18,691 nt of DNA, taken from the NCBI GenBank assembly GCA_002712305.1, contig PATE01000138.1:1-18691 (forward strand), given 5' to 3'. Below, piece after piece: positions 1 to 7,845 of this stretch. How positions within the stretch are numbered: position 1 is the first letter of the stretch; the number at the start of each line of letters is the position of its first letter. The translations under genes and the position numbers were made by a program. Under the pieces are notes generated by a model that was given only the letters and a program-made list of their open reading frames with translations, was not told where the DNA came from and made no database searches. Source of the DNA: Gemmatimonadota bacterium. Its GTDB lineage: Bacteria > Latescibacterota > UBA2968 > UBA8231.

Positions 1-734
1 ACCTCGAAGTCGCCGAAATGTCCCCATGGATCGACCTGCGAGTGCCCCCCAAGGAGGTAAAGTTACCCGCCGTCGAAGCGATGACTCATCGGCGGTTTCT
101 CAAGACGCACCTTCCTGTGGATGCCCTCGTCTTCTCTCCCAAGGCGAAGTATCTCTATCTGGCGCGAGACGGCCGCGATGTGGTGTGGAGCATGCACAAC
201 CACCACGTGAATGCGAATCAGTTCTGGTACGACGCTCTCAATGAAACGCCCGGCCGCGTCGGGCCTCCCATCGAGCGTCAACCAGAGGATGTGGTCGACT
301 ACTGGAATGAGTGGCTCGACAAGGATGGCCATCCATTCTGGCCCTTCTGGGACAACATCCGCTCGTGGTGGTCCATTCGCGATCTGCCCAACGTGATGTT
401 CGTGCACTACAACTCGCTCAAGGCCGACATGCCGGGTCAGATGCGGCAGGTTGCCGAGTTCCTGCAGATCGACGTGCCCGATGATCGCTGGGAGTCGATC
501 ATCGAATACTGCTCATTCGATTGGATGAAGCAGAATGCCACCAAGAGCGTGCCGCTGGGTGGGGCATTCTGGGATGCGGGAGCGCAGGTCTTCATCAATC
601 GCGGGACCAACGGCCGATGGTGTGAACTTCTGTCGGCTGAAGACTCGGCCCGTTACGAGGCCATGGCGGTGGAGCAACTCGGCGAGGAATGCGCACACTG
701 GCTTGCCACCGGGCAGTTGGAACAGCCAAACTAG
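1..734 (+). CDS. Sulfotransferase family protein, 5'-truncated by the window edge
   Basis: PAPS-dependent sulfotransferases move sulfate from PAPS to a hydroxyl or amine. Counting from the ATG at 18, the sequence shows the KTHLP motif (K29, H31; the His is the catalytic base in cytosolic sulfotransferases) and the 3'-phosphate-binding segment with R50 and S58 at the classical eight-residue spacing (ARDGRDVVWS). A late NRGTNGRW matches the family's C-terminal RKG-x-x-G-x-W element. The N-terminal PAPS loop (PKSGTTW type) is absent. The frame stays open upstream of the ATG (codons 3-17 read LEVAE), so the gene begins before the window and the ATG at 18 is internal. No signal peptide or membrane segment is visible in the part present. 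It ends 58 bases before a plus-strand oxygenase, so the two may be cotranscribed. The substrate cannot be read from the sequence. Confidence 0.88.
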   Translation, partial: LEVAEMSPWIDLRVPPKEVKLPAVEAMTHRRFLKTHLPVDALVFSPKAKYLYLARDGRDVVWSMHNHHVNANQFWYDALNETPGRVGPPIERQPEDVVDYWNEWLDKDGHPFWPFWDNIRSWWSIRDLPNVMFVHYNSLKADMPGQMRQVAEFLQIDVPDDRWESIIEYCSFDWMKQNATKSVPLGGAFWDAGAQVFINRGTNGRWCELLSAEDSARYEAMAVEQLGEECAHWLATGQLEQPN

Positions 735-792
735 CGTCCGGGCCGCCGTCAGCCTCCACCTCTGAAACCGAAACGACTCGAGGTTTGCATCC

Positions 793-1725
793 ATGTCAGC
801 CGAAGAACAGATGGACCTGCCCTTTCCCGCACTCACGCCTGCTCAGCGCCTGCACCTGGATGTGTTCGGATATGTGGTGATCGAAGACACATTGACGACG
901 CAAGAGTGCGGCGTCCTCATCGAAGCTCTGCAGAGACTGAAGCATGATCTCATCGAGGCGGGGCGGCCATCCTCTCGCACGGACGAAGAAGAGACGAAGG
1001 TTCGCGGTGCCGGTCTCGCCGATTCGCGGCCAGCCCATCACGACTTCATGCGAGATATCGAGCAGGCCGATCCTGCGATCACGGCCTACATCACCCATCC
1101 CAGGATGGTGGGCATGGCAGCGGAGATCATCGGCGGGGAAGTGCGGATGGTGGAATCCAATGCGCACATCAATTCGCGTGCTCCTGATTGGGAAGCGTTA
1201 GATGCGGATGCCCACAGGTTCCCCTTCCATCGCGGCACCGACGTCCCCTTCGGGAGCCACTCCCGACATGGACTGTATCACTGCAACTTCGTGAAGACCC
1301 TGACCAATCTGACGGATCTGGGGCCCGACGATGGGGGCACGGTGGTCATCGCGGGCAGCCACAAGATGGACTTGCCTCCCGAACAGTTGATCGAGTGTGC
1401 CTATCAGGATCGTTCTCTGATCCACCAGGTGGTCGCCCCGGCGGGCTCCACCCTTCTGTTCGTGGAACCTCTGATTCACGCAACGGGTCGACTGATCTGC
1501 GAGCGGGAGCGCGTCATCATCATCACCGGTTATGGGCCGGCGCAGTTTCCATACTGGGGAGACGGTGAATTGACGGAGGAGTTCAAGGCACAGATCCCAC
1601 CCAACCAACACCTGCTGTTCCACGGACGGCAGAACTGGAATCGCCGAACGTTGGAGAGGCAAGATCTGATGACCCCCGCCGATTCACGCCGATTCGAACT
1701 GGGCGAGTGGAACAAGAGGGACTAG
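793..1725 (+). CDS. Phytanoyl-CoA dioxygenase (PhyH)-like Fe/2OG enzyme with His-X-Gly motif
   Basis: This 310-residue soluble protein has the PhyH layout. It has an N-terminal FGYVVIED strand, a central LTDLGPDDGG...AGSH segment (about 173-190), and a distal His229 followed by Arg240, the 11-residue His/Arg spacing of PhyH enzymes. These enzymes normally hydroxylate a substrate while decarboxylating 2-oxoglutarate. The odd point is the proximal iron site: where WHxD is expected the sequence reads FHRGTD (H146-R147-G148), so the usual carboxylate is glycine. Gly or Ala at that position is known in Fe/2OG halogenases, but some PhyH relatives also carry it without known activity. The substrate is unknown. 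A GAGG at 779-782 lies nine bases before the ATG. The gene follows the sulfotransferase and converges with the next gene, the stops being 20 bases apart. Confidence 0.82.
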   Translation: MSAEEQMDLPFPALTPAQRLHLDVFGYVVIEDTLTTQECGVLIEALQRLKHDLIEAGRPSSRTDEEETKVRGAGLADSRPAHHDFMRDIEQADPAITAYITHPRMVGMAAEIIGGEVRMVESNAHINSRAPDWEALDADAHRFPFHRGTDVPFGSHSRHGLYHCNFVKTLTNLTDLGPDDGGTVVIAGSHKMDLPPEQLIECAYQDRSLIHQVVAPAGSTLLFVEPLIHATGRLICERERVIIITGYGPAQFPYWGDGELTEEFKAQIPPNQHLLFHGRQNWNRRTLERQDLMTPADSRRFELGEWNKRD

Positions 1726-1745
1726 AGGGTTCGATCACTGGGTCA

Positions 1746-2585
1746 CTAGGACCAGACGAAGATCTCCTCGTCCTCCGGCGACATCCCTATGAAGACGGCA
1801 AGGACGACCCGGGTTTCACTCCTGATCGCCTTGGGCACTTCGTGGATGTTTTCGGTGTAGAAGAAATAGAGATCTCCCGCATTCAGTTCGACTCGTGCCC
1901 TGGGAATCGTGTTCTGCTCGGCGTACGTCTCGAACTCACCGTCATCGACGGCTTGCTCGACTGCGCCCTCACCTTTGGCACGGTAGATGGTCGATTCTCC
2001 CCCGACGGATCCCTTCTTCACGCACAGGATTCCAGCGAATTGGTGCGTGAATCGAGCCACCTCGATATCTGTCTTGGCCCGTCTTCGTACCGAATCGTAG
2101 TGCGCTCTGTGGCCCTCTTCGTTCTGGTAGATACGAAAGATGGCGGGTCCGTAGCGGCGACCATCTGCCGTTTCTGCCGTCTTGACGGTCTTTCCAGGTG
2201 ACAACGTGGACAGATTCCGATAGATCAAGGCCACCGGATCGGTGAGTCCTTCAAACAGGCGTGGAAACAGATCATGCGTGCGTTCGGCGTGCGCGAAGAA
2301 TTCATCACGGTTCGCCCCCACGCGTCCGAGGCTCGTTCCCAGGTCCAGATAAGGACCACCGCTGAGTTGTGACTCTCGGCCTCCCACGGTGTCGTTGTCG
2401 AAGTATCCCCGCTCTTCAAAGCGGTCCATCAGTGCCGCACAGTCTGTGGCCGGATACGCACCACGCAGGATAAGGGCCGGCACCTGGCCCTCGGCCAGAG
2501 CCATCAGGGGGGCCGGGAACTGTACCGCAATTGTGAGTGCGTCGGCCTCCATTGGGGACCAGGTGGGAAATGTTTTCTCGGTCAT
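1746..2585 (-). CDS. 2OG-Fe(II) oxygenase (prolyl-hydroxylase-like fold)
   Basis: This 279-residue protein has the double-stranded beta-helix iron site H162-Y-D164, distal H248 and R259, consistent with a working Fe(II)/2-oxoglutarate hydroxylase. Around the site, HYDSVRRR, GGESTIY and a GDLYFFYTENIHEV segment followed by the Arg strand resemble the 2OG-FeII_Oxy superfamily more than the PhyH family of its neighbours. I recognise no closer family; relatives of the WelO5/BesD halogenases have similar size and layout, but the Asp at the HxD position argues for hydroxylation. The open frame extends to a GTG at 2606. I chose the ATG at 2585 because GAAGG lies seven bases upstream of it, whereas the GTG has no clear ribosome site. 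It has no signal peptide. It is convergent with the 793 gene and divergent from the 2858 gene. Confidence 0.8.
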   Translation of the reverse strand: MTEKTFPTWSPMEADALTIAVQFPAPLMALAEGQVPALILRGAYPATDCAALMDRFEERGYFDNDTVGGRESQLSGGPYLDLGTSLGRVGANRDEFFAHAERTHDLFPRLFEGLTDPVALIYRNLSTLSPGKTVKTAETADGRRYGPAIFRIYQNEEGHRAHYDSVRRRAKTDIEVARFTHQFAGILCVKKGSVGGESTIYRAKGEGAVEQAVDDGEFETYAEQNTIPRARVELNAGDLYFFYTENIHEVPKAIRSETRVVLAVFIGMSPEDEEIFVWS

Positions 2586-2705
2586 GCCAGTGCCTTCGTC
2601 ATCCACGTGTTCTCACGTCATTCACTCGTTCAGCGACGCGTCTCGATCCGCCAGCCGATCTTGAAAAGACGGGCCCCAACATTAGGAAGTTCAGAGGATG
2701 CCCGC

Positions 2706-2734
2706 TTGCCTCGGAGGCACCCTGCACGGATAAT
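2706..2734 (+). promoter_or_regulatory. Sigma70-type promoter for the 2858 oxygenase operon
   Basis: TTGCCT (2706-2711) and GATAAT (2729-2734) are separated by 17 bases, a good vegetative promoter. The predicted transcript start is near 2741, about 117 bases before the ATG at 2858. The -35 box lies in a small dyad, TGCCT-CGG-AGGCA (2707-2719), which might bind a regulator. This is pattern recognition only. Confidence 0.5.
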
Positions 2735-2827
2735 GAGCGGTCGTCCATCTTCTAGCAGCCTCGGGTTAGGAGTGGAAGATGAGATTCTCGAATTCGTGCC
2801 ACCCAGATCGGCAGCGGGCCGTGCCAT

Positions 2828-2842
2828 GGCGGATCCTCCGCC
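2828..2842 (+). repeat. Inverted repeat in the leader of the 2858 gene
   Basis: GGCGGA-TCC-TCCGCC has perfect six-base arms with a three-base loop. It ends seven bases before the AGGA ribosome site (2849-2852) of the oxygenase. It could form a leader hairpin that affects translation or be chance in GC-rich DNA. The rest of the divergent gap 2586-2857 shows the promoter above and nothing else I can support. Confidence 0.35.
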
Positions 2843-2857
2843 TCCAACAGGACAGTG

Positions 2858-3529
2858 ATGAACGTGCATGAACTTTCTTCGAAGCATCTGACGGACTACG
2901 TGCAGGATGGATTCACACTCGTATCGGGGTTGATGGGTGATTCTATCGCAACCGCTGCAGAGTTGGCCATGTGGTCTTGCATGAAGGCTCGTCCTGACGA
3001 CCCCGATACCTGGCCCGATAGTTTTGCCGAGGGTGTCGACCATCCAGACATCATCGCTTGCTACACCGACGCGTTCCTGCAGGTTGCCGCTCAGCTGGGT
3101 GGCGAATCATCCGCTCGCTTCGAAGCGCCAGGCGGCGCGCTGGCGATCAACATCTTCCCAACAGAAGAACCCTGGCAACCACCCGGACCACACATCGATC
3201 ACGCGATCAAAGAACATGGCCACCGGACCTTTCCGCGCCCTTTCCGGGTGGCGACGATGACCTTTCTCGACGATGTCGAGTACCACTGTGGCGGCACCGC
3301 GGTCTGGCCCGGCTCACACCAGGCGATCGAACGACTGGCGCGCTCGGATGAGGAGCGATACGGATTCATGTGGACGCTAAATCAGGATCTGCACCGGGCC
3401 GAGGTCGGAGACCCCGTCATATTGACGCCGAGACGAGGAGACGTGCTCTTCTACGACGCCCTCTGTGCGCATGGTGGAAGTGCAAATACCGGTTCGCGGC
3501 CACGTCTGGCGCTGAACCACAAATGGTAG
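2858..3529 (+). CDS. Short PhyH-type Fe/2OG dioxygenase
   Basis: This 223-residue PhyH family protein is shorter than the usual 260-310 because the N-terminal helices are trimmed. It carries a complete iron site: H112-I-D114, distal H205 and 2-oxoglutarate-binding R216. The FLDDVEYHCGGTAVWPGSH segment (136-154) is the typical loop before the second half of the barrel. It should be a cytosolic, iron-dependent hydroxylase; the substrate is unknown. The frame also allows GTG at 2855, but AGGA at 2849-2852 sits five bases from the ATG at 2858 and only two from the GTG, so I chose the ATG. A promoter-like sequence lies at 2706-2734. The next oxygenase starts 11 bases after the stop, so the two are probably one operon. 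Confidence 0.85.
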   Translation: MNVHELSSKHLTDYVQDGFTLVSGLMGDSIATAAELAMWSCMKARPDDPDTWPDSFAEGVDHPDIIACYTDAFLQVAAQLGGESSARFEAPGGALAINIFPTEEPWQPPGPHIDHAIKEHGHRTFPRPFRVATMTFLDDVEYHCGGTAVWPGSHQAIERLARSDEERYGFMWTLNQDLHRAEVGDPVILTPRRGDVLFYDALCAHGGSANTGSRPRLALNHKW

Positions 3530-3540
3530 AATGAGTGATC

Positions 3541-4314
3541 ATGGGATTGCGTGAGGAATATGACGAGAAGGGTTACTGTGTCGCTCGCAGTGCCATCGAT
3601 GCGAGCCTCGCGGGGGAGATGGTGAATCACGTACACTGGCTCATGGAGCGTCACCCAGACACTCGCCCCGAACGTCTCGGACACTCCTTGCTGGTCGACG
3701 ATCCCTTCATGCATCGGCTGGTGACCGACGAACGCCTCGTGGACGTGGCCGAGCAATTCCTCGGCCCCAATGTGGCCATGTTTGCTGCACACTACATTGC
3801 AAAGAAGCCTCACAAGGGCCAGGCAGTGCAGTGGCATCAGGACGGATCCTACTGGCCGTTGGAACCCATGGAGGTGGCCACCCTCTGGGTCGCCGGCACC
3901 GACTCGGTCGTCGACAACGGTTGCATGCGTGTTCTGCCTGGAACCCAGAATGTCCGCCTGCGAAAGCAGAGCGAGATGGTGGAACTCGATCGCGAGAAGT
4001 TTGTCCTGGGGGTCGGCATCCATCCCGATGAGATCGACGACGAGGATGCCGTCGATCTCGAACTGATGGCAGGCGATGTGTCCATCCACAATCCGACGAT
4101 CATTCACGGCTCCAATGCGAATGCGTCAGATCGCTGGCGCGTGGGGCTGACCCTACGCTACATCCCTACATCCACTCATGTGACCAATCCGGATCACGAA
4201 AGCATTCTCTGCCGGGGTCATATCGATTCCAGCGTGGCCAATGCCTATGCCACCACACCCACATGGGTGCAAGGCGACCACATGCCCTTTCAGGGCGCCG
4301 AAGACTGGGCCTGA
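3541..4314 (+). CDS. PhyH-type Fe/2OG dioxygenase with canonical WHQDG motif
   Basis: This 257-residue protein is a classic bacterial PhyH-family member. EEYDEKGYCV opens the fold, WHQDG supplies iron ligands H99 and D101, NGCMRVLPGTQ (126-136) is the usual loop, and H189 plus R200 complete the iron and co-substrate site. Relatives hydroxylate alkyl, amino-acid or natural-product substrates; the sequence does not say which. The frame extends two codons further to GTG at 3535. I prefer the ATG at 3541, although neither start has a strong ribosome site, so translation may be coupled to the gene ending at 3529. The similar but non-identical neighbour suggests diverged paralogues rather than a recent tandem copy. 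It converges with the minus-strand lyase-like gene that ends at 4383. Confidence 0.88.
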   Translation: MGLREEYDEKGYCVARSAIDASLAGEMVNHVHWLMERHPDTRPERLGHSLLVDDPFMHRLVTDERLVDVAEQFLGPNVAMFAAHYIAKKPHKGQAVQWHQDGSYWPLEPMEVATLWVAGTDSVVDNGCMRVLPGTQNVRLRKQSEMVELDREKFVLGVGIHPDEIDDEDAVDLELMAGDVSIHNPTIIHGSNANASDRWRVGLTLRYIPTSTHVTNPDHESILCRGHIDSSVANAYATTPTWVQGDHMPFQGAEDWA

Positions 4315-4359
4315 CCACCGTCTGCACGGCACCCTGTCGGCCATCATCGAGACACGGAG

Positions 4360-4378
4360 AACGACTGCGCTCGTCGTT
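4360..4378. terminator. Hairpin in convergent gap, possible bidirectional terminator
   Basis: AACGAC and GTCGTT (4360-4365 and 4373-4378) are perfect six-base arms around a seven-base loop. They lie in the 68-base gap between two convergent genes. There is no T-tract on either side, so it is at best a weak or factor-assisted terminator. Confidence 0.3.
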
Positions 4379-4382
4379 GGCC

Positions 4383-6926
4383 TCACCCGGACGGCTCATC
4401 GAGTTCAGCTTCCCGCAAGGCCTCAAGCAGATAGGGGACACCGAAGAACACGAGGCTCACATACATGGGGCTCATGGCCAGTGCGCCACGTCGCATGGGA
4501 TCGTCACTCGTGTCCTGCATCTGCACGACCGTTTCCAGGACGTCCTGACCGATCTGTAGATACCTTACGTCGCCCGTGAGTCGCCAGTTGTAGGCCAGAT
4601 GGCGGCACAGAATCCCCCCGTAGTGCTGTTGCCGGGCAAATTCGGACCCCTGCCCAGGATCGCCGCCACAGAACCAATCGACGGCGCGCCGGTACACCTG
4701 CGCCGCATCCTGGCGACCGGTCATGCGGTGGAACAACTCGATACCGATCAGCAGATAGTGGGTCTGATAACCTTTCTGATCCTCGATCGGTACTTCGCGA
4801 CGTATGGGCTTCTTATCCCCGGACAGCGCCAGGTGTTCCTCGTCGGTAAAGGCAGGAGCTCCCAACTCGACGGCGAAGGTTGTGCCTTCCGTAGCCATGC
4901 CAAAGGGGAGCTGCGATGGCAGGCGATCCGGAGTTGAGATCTGGAAACGCTTGTGCCAGCTACCGTCCTCGTTCTGCCCGCGCGCAATGGCCTCGAACAC
5001 CTCCACGGCGCGATCCATGTATCGCTGCTCCCCGGTGGCCTCAAAGACATAGAGCAGGCCCCGCAGCGTGTTGGCGATGCTGCGAAGGGAGAAGCTGAAA
5101 CGCGCGTCTTCGGTCCATCGATATCGCAGAAAGAAGTCGCCTGCTTCGCACAATACTTCCAGTGTGCGTAGATCACCCGTCAGGTAGTAGTGGTCGATCC
5201 AGTTGTCGAGAAACGTGTGCGAAGCGACAGGTTCATCGCTGAAGTGATCGACACTGTGGCGATAACATCCACCGACGAAATAGGGTCGGAAGGGATGCCA
5301 ATGACACGTGTCGACATCGACGGAGTGCCGCGTCATCGCCTCGCCCAGGTAGAACAGGTCGGCGTCGCCGGTCCGCAGATACTGAATCCACACCCCATGA
5401 CGGGGGTCCCACTCGCTGTTGCACCAACCCCATCGTCCGTGGTATCTCCACGTCTGTGCTGCTTCTTCCCAGGCAATGAGAAAGTCGCCATGGTTGAAGA
5501 AGCCATACCAGCGGCCCAACTGAATCTGCCGCTGCAACCAGTCGACGACGCCCTGCAGCAAGGCATCGGAACGCGGGAATCGATCGCCGGCGACTTCGAA
5601 GCCGCCTGTCGCTCTGCAGCCGGCCATCTGCGAAGGAGAGACGCTGACATGAGGTGGTGTGAGTAGTCCCTGCAGAGATGCCCGGGCATGGTCACCCTGG
5701 CCACTGTCGTAATACGTGACGAAAAGTTCCGTCGTTTTCGCCGTACCTGTGCCGTCGCTGTAGATCCCCTCCCCCTCGTGCCAGGCCACGTCCTCGGCGT
5801 ATCTGGACAGTTGCATGCGCTCATCTTCAGCGGGGCAGTAGGGAAGAGCTTCGATTCCTGTATCGGGTGATACGTGCAGGGCCTTTGGAAACTCCTTGGC
5901 CATGTGTCGCATGGCGACGCCGACCCCACCTGATGCGCCCTCGGCCAACAACCATGGTTCTGGCTGCTGCTTATCCTCGCTCTGCCGCCCCGCAGACGTC
6001 TGGTGTGTCAGGTGAGCGACCTCATCGTCGACATGGTGTAGTTCGAGGCGATCTCCCGCCTCCAGGGAGACTGACTCGCCGGATGTCCTGCAATGAAGGG
6101 AAGCCGACTGAGGAATCGACCACCGGAGTCCGATCTGCTCGATCTGTGTCTCGCGCGCATTGAGGGTCATCACCGTGGAGTACAGACAGCGGATGTAGGG
6201 CTGCCCCGCATAGAAGTGCAGCCGTAGCACGAACTGCAGGGGGCGGTATCCTGCGTAGTGATGCATCGGTGTGTCCAACTCAAGCGCACCTCGGCATGTT
6301 ATCACCACGCGAAGTGGCCCTGCCTCCTCCACCTCCACCGACCAGGCATCGGGCGCCAGGTGGGCAGAACAGCGCCCGTCAGGGCCATAGATCCTTCGGC
6401 GTGTGCCGCCGAAGGACTCGCCCTCGCAGACCCTGGCCCACAGTTCGAGGCCAGTAGCTCCAAACCGTGTCGTGGGTACGAAGGTGTCCTGTGACCGGTG
6501 GCCGAGTTCGACATCCTCGCAGACTCCGACACGATCACGGCGCAGCGTCAGGCGCAGTCGTCCCGTACAGACTCGGATGGAGTCATCTTCCTCCTCCACA
6601 AGGATCTGCGATGTCGGTATGGAGGTGGGACCCTCACCCGGGCCCAGGATCAAATCTAAAGACTCACCGGCGACGAGGTCGCTCTGCCAGTCCGCCAGGA
6701 CCCACTTCAACGACCCGTCAGGCCAGTGAGCCAACGGCTTCAGCTGGGTCGGGATCTGCTCGCCACTTGCTGTAGTGAGTCGTAGATCTTCGGTCCGGTG
6801 AACGGCGCCAGGTGGAAAGGGGACACCTCGGGTCAGAGGACACCTTTCACGGTCCAGGCCCGTAAGTTCTCGCAGTGTAAGAGGTGCCTGGGGCGACACC
6901 GCCTGAAGTGAATCAGCGTCGCTCAT
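4383..6926 (-). CDS. PcRGLX/YetA-like protein (exo-rhamnogalacturonan-lyase-like, PL26-type)
   Basis: This 847-residue protein is close to the length of Bacillus YetA. Its start reads like the PcRGLX/YetA N-terminal RIFT barrel: RGVPFPPGAVH, then IPTQLKPLAHWPDGSLKWV (about 33-75). A beta-sandwich middle follows (about 110-430). The C-terminal half is an alpha/alpha toroid with YHGRWGWCNSEWDPRHG, YLRTGDADLFYLGEAM and HYYLTGDLRTLE repeats, typical of polysaccharide lyases and glycosidases. Family members include the fungal exo-rhamnogalacturonan lyase PcRGLX, which releases unsaturated disaccharides from rhamnogalacturonan I. There is no signal peptide, so it probably acts in the cytoplasm on imported oligosaccharides. 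The start ATG shares ATGA (6923-6926) with the upstream gene's stop, indicating translational coupling. The exact substrate is inferred; some family members are uncharacterised. Confidence 0.82.
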   Translation of the reverse strand: MSDADSLQAVSPQAPLTLRELTGLDRERCPLTRGVPFPPGAVHRTEDLRLTTASGEQIPTQLKPLAHWPDGSLKWVLADWQSDLVAGESLDLILGPGEGPTSIPTSQILVEEEDDSIRVCTGRLRLTLRRDRVGVCEDVELGHRSQDTFVPTTRFGATGLELWARVCEGESFGGTRRRIYGPDGRCSAHLAPDAWSVEVEEAGPLRVVITCRGALELDTPMHHYAGYRPLQFVLRLHFYAGQPYIRCLYSTVMTLNARETQIEQIGLRWSIPQSASLHCRTSGESVSLEAGDRLELHHVDDEVAHLTHQTSAGRQSEDKQQPEPWLLAEGASGGVGVAMRHMAKEFPKALHVSPDTGIEALPYCPAEDERMQLSRYAEDVAWHEGEGIYSDGTGTAKTTELFVTYYDSGQGDHARASLQGLLTPPHVSVSPSQMAGCRATGGFEVAGDRFPRSDALLQGVVDWLQRQIQLGRWYGFFNHGDFLIAWEEAAQTWRYHGRWGWCNSEWDPRHGVWIQYLRTGDADLFYLGEAMTRHSVDVDTCHWHPFRPYFVGGCYRHSVDHFSDEPVASHTFLDNWIDHYYLTGDLRTLEVLCEAGDFFLRYRWTEDARFSFSLRSIANTLRGLLYVFEATGEQRYMDRAVEVFEAIARGQNEDGSWHKRFQISTPDRLPSQLPFGMATEGTTFAVELGAPAFTDEEHLALSGDKKPIRREVPIEDQKGYQTHYLLIGIELFHRMTGRQDAAQVYRRAVDWFCGGDPGQGSEFARQQHYGGILCRHLAYNWRLTGDVRYLQIGQDVLETVVQMQDTSDDPMRRGALAMSPMYVSLVFFGVPYLLEALREAELDEPSG

Positions 6927-7789
6927 CGCCCATCACCGGCCGATGTCGTTCCAGCTGCGACCAGGCCTTCCAAGTAGAGACGTGATCGTTCCAACTCGGC
7001 CGTCACGTCGGAGGCCGTGTCCAGAATCGGGATGCCGCGTGGTACGGGATGCATGAAGATCTCCGTCCAGCCGCGAAAGTTGATCTTACGCAAGGCGTCC
7101 ACGAGCGGAAGAAAGTCGAGGTCGCCTCTGCCCGGCAACTGCAGGAGCTCCTGTTCCTTCGGCAGCTTTTCGTGACAGCCCATCCCATGCTGCCAGGCGT
7201 AGAACAGACACAGATGCTGTCCGAGATCTTCAATTAACTTCGCGATCATCGATGCATCATCGGGCAAGTGATAAGGGGCAAGAGCGATACCCAGGTGACG
7301 GGAGTCGGTAAACTCTACGAGCCACTTCATCGAGTCAGGACTCTCGATGAGGGCATTGCCGTGATTCTCGATGCCTATCGTGACGTCGTGGCCGGCGGCT
7401 GCCTCGATGTGGGGCTTCAGCGCTTCTGCAAGCTCGGCCACCGCCCCGCGAAGTTCGTCCCCGGCCAACCCTTTGGGCCCTTTGCTGCCACACACCAGAA
7501 GGGACGCGCCGAACTCCTGCGCGAAAGCCATCTCCGACTTCAGTTCAAAGGGGCCCAGATCAAATCTGGTGGAGGCCCCCAGCTTCACACGGTGGGCCTG
7601 GAGCAGCTCGGCGAAGGCGTCGTGCCCCATCGCCTCAACCTGCTCACGTTGATCGCCGTGAACTCGCGGCCAGATGTCGAGGGTGTCGCTGTGGTTCCTG
7701 CTGACCTGCGGCAGAATCTCAGAAAGAGGTAGTGTACCGTAGAGAGATGAGCCAACGATATATCGAAGACGGAAGGGGTCCTGCGTCAC
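6923..7789 (-). CDS. Sugar phosphate isomerase/epimerase-like TIM-barrel protein (xylose isomerase-like)
   Basis: This 288-residue xylose-isomerase-like (AP endonuclease 2 superfamily) barrel opens with a strand (RLRYIVGSSLYG). The IENHG motif carries E141, YAWQHG gives H201, LPGRGDLDFLPLVDAL is the family's signature before the last strand, and E243 (WTEIF) is the final metal ligand. Relatives isomerise or epimerise sugars and polyols using a divalent metal. At the usual DxxH position the sequence reads A171-P-Y-H174, so one expected metal ligand is missing. The start is a GTG: the frame closes with TGA a few bases upstream, no ATG occurs before the first barrel strands, and only a weak AGG precedes it. 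The stop overlaps the next gene's ATG, and 56 bases separate it from the dehydratase-like gene upstream. It is cytoplasmic and probably processes sugars released by that operon. Confidence 0.8.
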   Translation of the reverse strand: MTQDPFRLRYIVGSSLYGTLPLSEILPQVSRNHSDTLDIWPRVHGDQREQVEAMGHDAFAELLQAHRVKLGASTRFDLGPFELKSEMAFAQEFGASLLVCGSKGPKGLAGDELRGAVAELAEALKPHIEAAAGHDVTIGIENHGNALIESPDSMKWLVEFTDSRHLGIALAPYHLPDDASMIAKLIEDLGQHLCLFYAWQHGMGCHEKLPKEQELLQLPGRGDLDFLPLVDALRKINFRGWTEIFMHPVPRGIPILDTASDVTAELERSRLYLEGLVAAGTTSAGDGR

Positions 7790-7845
7790 GATTCAACCTG
7801 TCGATGGAAATGGTGAGGGCCACCCGTTGGTCCACCGGGACGAGT

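Noticed and set aside
2733-2858. 41-codon plus-strand frame whose TGA overlaps the ATG of the 2858 oxygenase, as a possible leader peptide
   Set aside because: Its ATG lies inside the -10 box and upstream of the predicted transcript start; the peptide is Ser/Pro-rich with no motif.
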